Source: JBDTMT01 sp033764095
Lineage (GTDB): Bacteria; Desulfobacterota; Binatia; HRBIN30; CADEER01
NCBI GenBank assembly: GCA_033764095.1
Contig: JANRJF010000484.1
Location: 1-5,641, forward strand
Reading direction: 5' to 3'
DNA: 5,641 nt
Every line of letters begins with the position of its first letter. The stretch's first letter is position 1. A program made the position numbers and the translations under genes. The notes under the pieces are model-generated. The model made no database searches. It saw only the letters and a program-made list of their open reading frames with translations, and had not been told where the DNA came from. Shown here one piece after another: positions 4,163-5,641 of this stretch.

Positions 4163-5641
4163 GCGTGCGCCTGCCGCCGCGCCCCGGCGAGTGGATCGAC
4201 CGCACCCGGCGCCTCGCCTTCCGCTTCGAGGGGCGCGACTACGCCGGCTTCGCCGGCGACGTGGTGTCGAGCGCGCTGTGGGCGACGGGCGTGCGCGTGC
4301 TCGGCCGCAGCTTCAAGTACCACCGTCCGCGCGGCCTGCTCTCGTTCGCCAACCACGACAGCAACGCGCTGTTCGAGGACGCGGCGCAGATGAACCTGCG
4401 CGCCGACGTGACGCCGCTGGTCGCCGGCATGAACCTGTACGCCGTCAACACGCTGGGCGGGGTGGCGCGCGACCGCATGCGCCTCGCCGACGCCTTCGGC
4501 GCCGTCATGCCGGTCGGCTTCTACTACAAGGCCTTCCACCGGCCGCGCTGGGCGGCGGACTACTGGGAGACCTTCTTCCGCCACCTGTCCGGTCTCGGCC
4601 GCGTGCGCCGCGATCGGCAGCGCCGCCGCACCGCCAAGCGCTCCGCCAGTATCGACGTACTGGTGATCGGCGCCGGTCCGTCCGGGCTGTCGGCCGCCAT
4701 CGCCGCCGCCGAGGCCGGCGCGGCCGTCTTGTTGGTCGATGAGAACGCGCGGCCGGGCGGGCGGCTGACCTATGCACACGGCGGCGCCGATGCGGGACGG
4801 GCGCAACTCGCCGCCCTGCTGGCGCGCGCCGCGCAACTTCCCAACCTGGAGATCCGCTGCGCGACGCTCGCCGCCGCCTACTACGCGGACCACTACGTCC
4901 CGCTCGTCGACGCGGCGCGTCTGACCCGGCTGCGCGCGCGCGCCGTGGTGGTGGCGAGCGGCGCCATCGAGCAGCCGGCGGTGTTCGCCAACAACGACCT
5001 GCCCGGCATCATGCTGGGCAGCGCGGCGCAGCGCCTGATCCATCGCTACGCGGTGCGGCCGATGCAGCGCGCCGTGGTGCTGGCGGCGAATGCCGATGCC
5101 TACGGCGTCGCGCTCGACCTGCGCGGCGCCGGGGTCGAGGTGGCGCGCGTCGTCGACCTGCGCGCCGGCGGCGAGTCGGGTCCGCTGGCGGCCCGCATCG
5201 CCGCCGCCGGCATCGCCGTCCAGTCGCACGCCTGCATCGTCGCCGCGCAGCGGCGAGGCGACGGCCTGGCGGCGGTGACCGTGTGCGGGCTCAACGCGAA
5301 CGGGCAGCCGAGCGGTCCTCCCGAGACGATCGCCTGCGACGGCGTGGCGATGAGCGTTGGCGTCGCCGGCGACCTGGCACTGCTGCGCCAGGCCGAGGCG
5401 CGTCTGGAGTACGATGCGGGGCTGGAGCAGTTCGTGCCCGCCGAGCTGCCCGCCGGCGTCTTCGCCTGCGGGCGGGTCAACGGTGTGCACGCGCTGGCCG
5501 ACGCCGCGCTCGACGGCACGCGCGCCGGGCGCGCCGCAGCGGCGTCGCTCGGCTTTGCCGCCGCACCGCTGGCGGCGCCGCGGCGCGGCGGCGACGCGGC
5601 GCATCTGTATCCGATCGTCGGCGGCGCGGCCGGCAAGGCGT
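4159..5641 (+). CDS. soxA: Sarcosine oxidase alpha subunit, N-terminal half (runs off the window)
   Basis: The frame from ATG 4159 is open to the last base: 494 codons of a family that is usually about 960-1000 residues. Residues about 20-100 form the Fer2-like domain, with GRSFKYHRPRG (49-59) as the clearest hallmark; it has no cysteines, so no iron-sulfur cluster. The usual following segment (as I recall, G-EEPNAL) reads ANHDSNALF here (64-72). A dinucleotide-binding fold starts at IDVLVIGAGPSGLSAA (165-180; GxGxxG at 171-176), with Asp194 at the end of the second strand. ASGAIEQPAVFANNDLPG (266-283) is the family's redox-fold motif. CGRVNGVHALADAALDGTRAG (437-457) closes that fold. The missing half should hold the alpha-specific linker domain and the folate-binding aminomethyltransferase-like domain, where the one-carbon unit from the substrate is transferred. 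The start overlaps the soxD stop by four bases. Alternative: N-methylglutamate dehydrogenase subunit C. Confidence 0.9.
   Translation, partial: MSVRLPPRPGEWIDRTRRLAFRFEGRDYAGFAGDVVSSALWATGVRVLGRSFKYHRPRGLLSFANHDSNALFEDAAQMNLRADVTPLVAGMNLYAVNTLGGVARDRMRLADAFGAVMPVGFYYKAFHRPRWAADYWETFFRHLSGLGRVRRDRQRRRTAKRSASIDVLVIGAGPSGLSAAIAAAEAGAAVLLVDENARPGGRLTYAHGGADAGRAQLAALLARAAQLPNLEIRCATLAAAYYADHYVPLVDAARLTRLRARAVVVASGAIEQPAVFANNDLPGIMLGSAAQRLIHRYAVRPMQRAVVLAANADAYGVALDLRGAGVEVARVVDLRAGGESGPLAARIAAAGIAVQSHACIVAAQRRGDGLAAVTVCGLNANGQPSGPPETIACDGVAMSVGVAGDLALLRQAEARLEYDAGLEQFVPAELPAGVFACGRVNGVHALADAALDGTRAGRAAAASLGFAAAPLAAPRRGGDAAHLYPIVGGAAGKA

Noticed and set aside
4205..4460. Possible 2Fe-2S cluster in the N-terminal domain of the alpha subunit
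   Set aside because: The fold resembles a Fer2 domain, but there is no cysteine in residues 1-130, so no cluster can be bound there. This matches what is known for sarcosine oxidase alpha.
4135..5604. 489-codon minus-strand frame opposite soxA
   Set aside because: It is antisense to the open soxA frame, which shows the KYHRPRG, GAGPSG and NNDLPG motifs. The antisense product is compositionally biased and has no domain.

Overview
The window is GC-rich throughout, with strong G/C preference at third codon positions and long spurious antisense reading frames that follow from it. It contains two kinds of short dispersed-type intergenic repeat. Together with a sarcosine/N-methyl amine oxidase operon and a six-pass membrane histidine kinase, this suggests a free-living, high-GC, metabolically versatile soil or aquatic bacterium. 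A proteobacterium or a deltaproteobacterium-like lineage is my guess; nothing here fixes the taxonomy.

Layout from left to right. Bases 1-134 carry no gene but hold a tandem heptamer tract and an inverted copy of its unit. Bases 135-1445 (minus strand) encode a membrane-bound hybrid-free sensor histidine kinase with no response regulator visible beside it. Bases 1446-1702 are a divergent intergenic region with a perfect 33-bp-arm inverted repeat built from 9-nt units. It also holds a good sigma70-type promoter whose -10 overlaps a 20-bp TetR-style palindrome. Bases 1703-2560 (plus strand) encode a classical short-chain dehydrogenase/reductase with an Arg-rich C-terminal tail. After a 100-bp gap with a short hairpin come three tightly packed plus-strand genes, 2661 to the right edge: soxB (beta), soxD (delta) and soxA (alpha, cut by the window edge). 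These encode a heterotetrameric sarcosine-oxidase-type enzyme; soxG (gamma) is expected just beyond the edge.

How they work together. The soxBDA genes overlap by 1 and 4 bases, so they are almost certainly one translationally coupled transcript. In this family the beta subunit holds FAD and oxidises the N-methyl amine, with a covalent FMN at the alpha/beta interface. The alpha subunit carries a nucleotide-binding domain and, in its C-terminal half, which lies outside the window, the folate-binding domain that captures the one-carbon unit. The delta subunit is usually a small zinc protein. The three subunits share signs of belonging to a divergent branch of the family: delta has lost the usual zinc cysteines, and alpha and beta carry altered versions of otherwise conserved motifs. 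The exact substrate (sarcosine or another N-methylated amino acid) is therefore open. The short-chain dehydrogenase may be co-regulated or independent; the histidine kinase is transcribed away from both.
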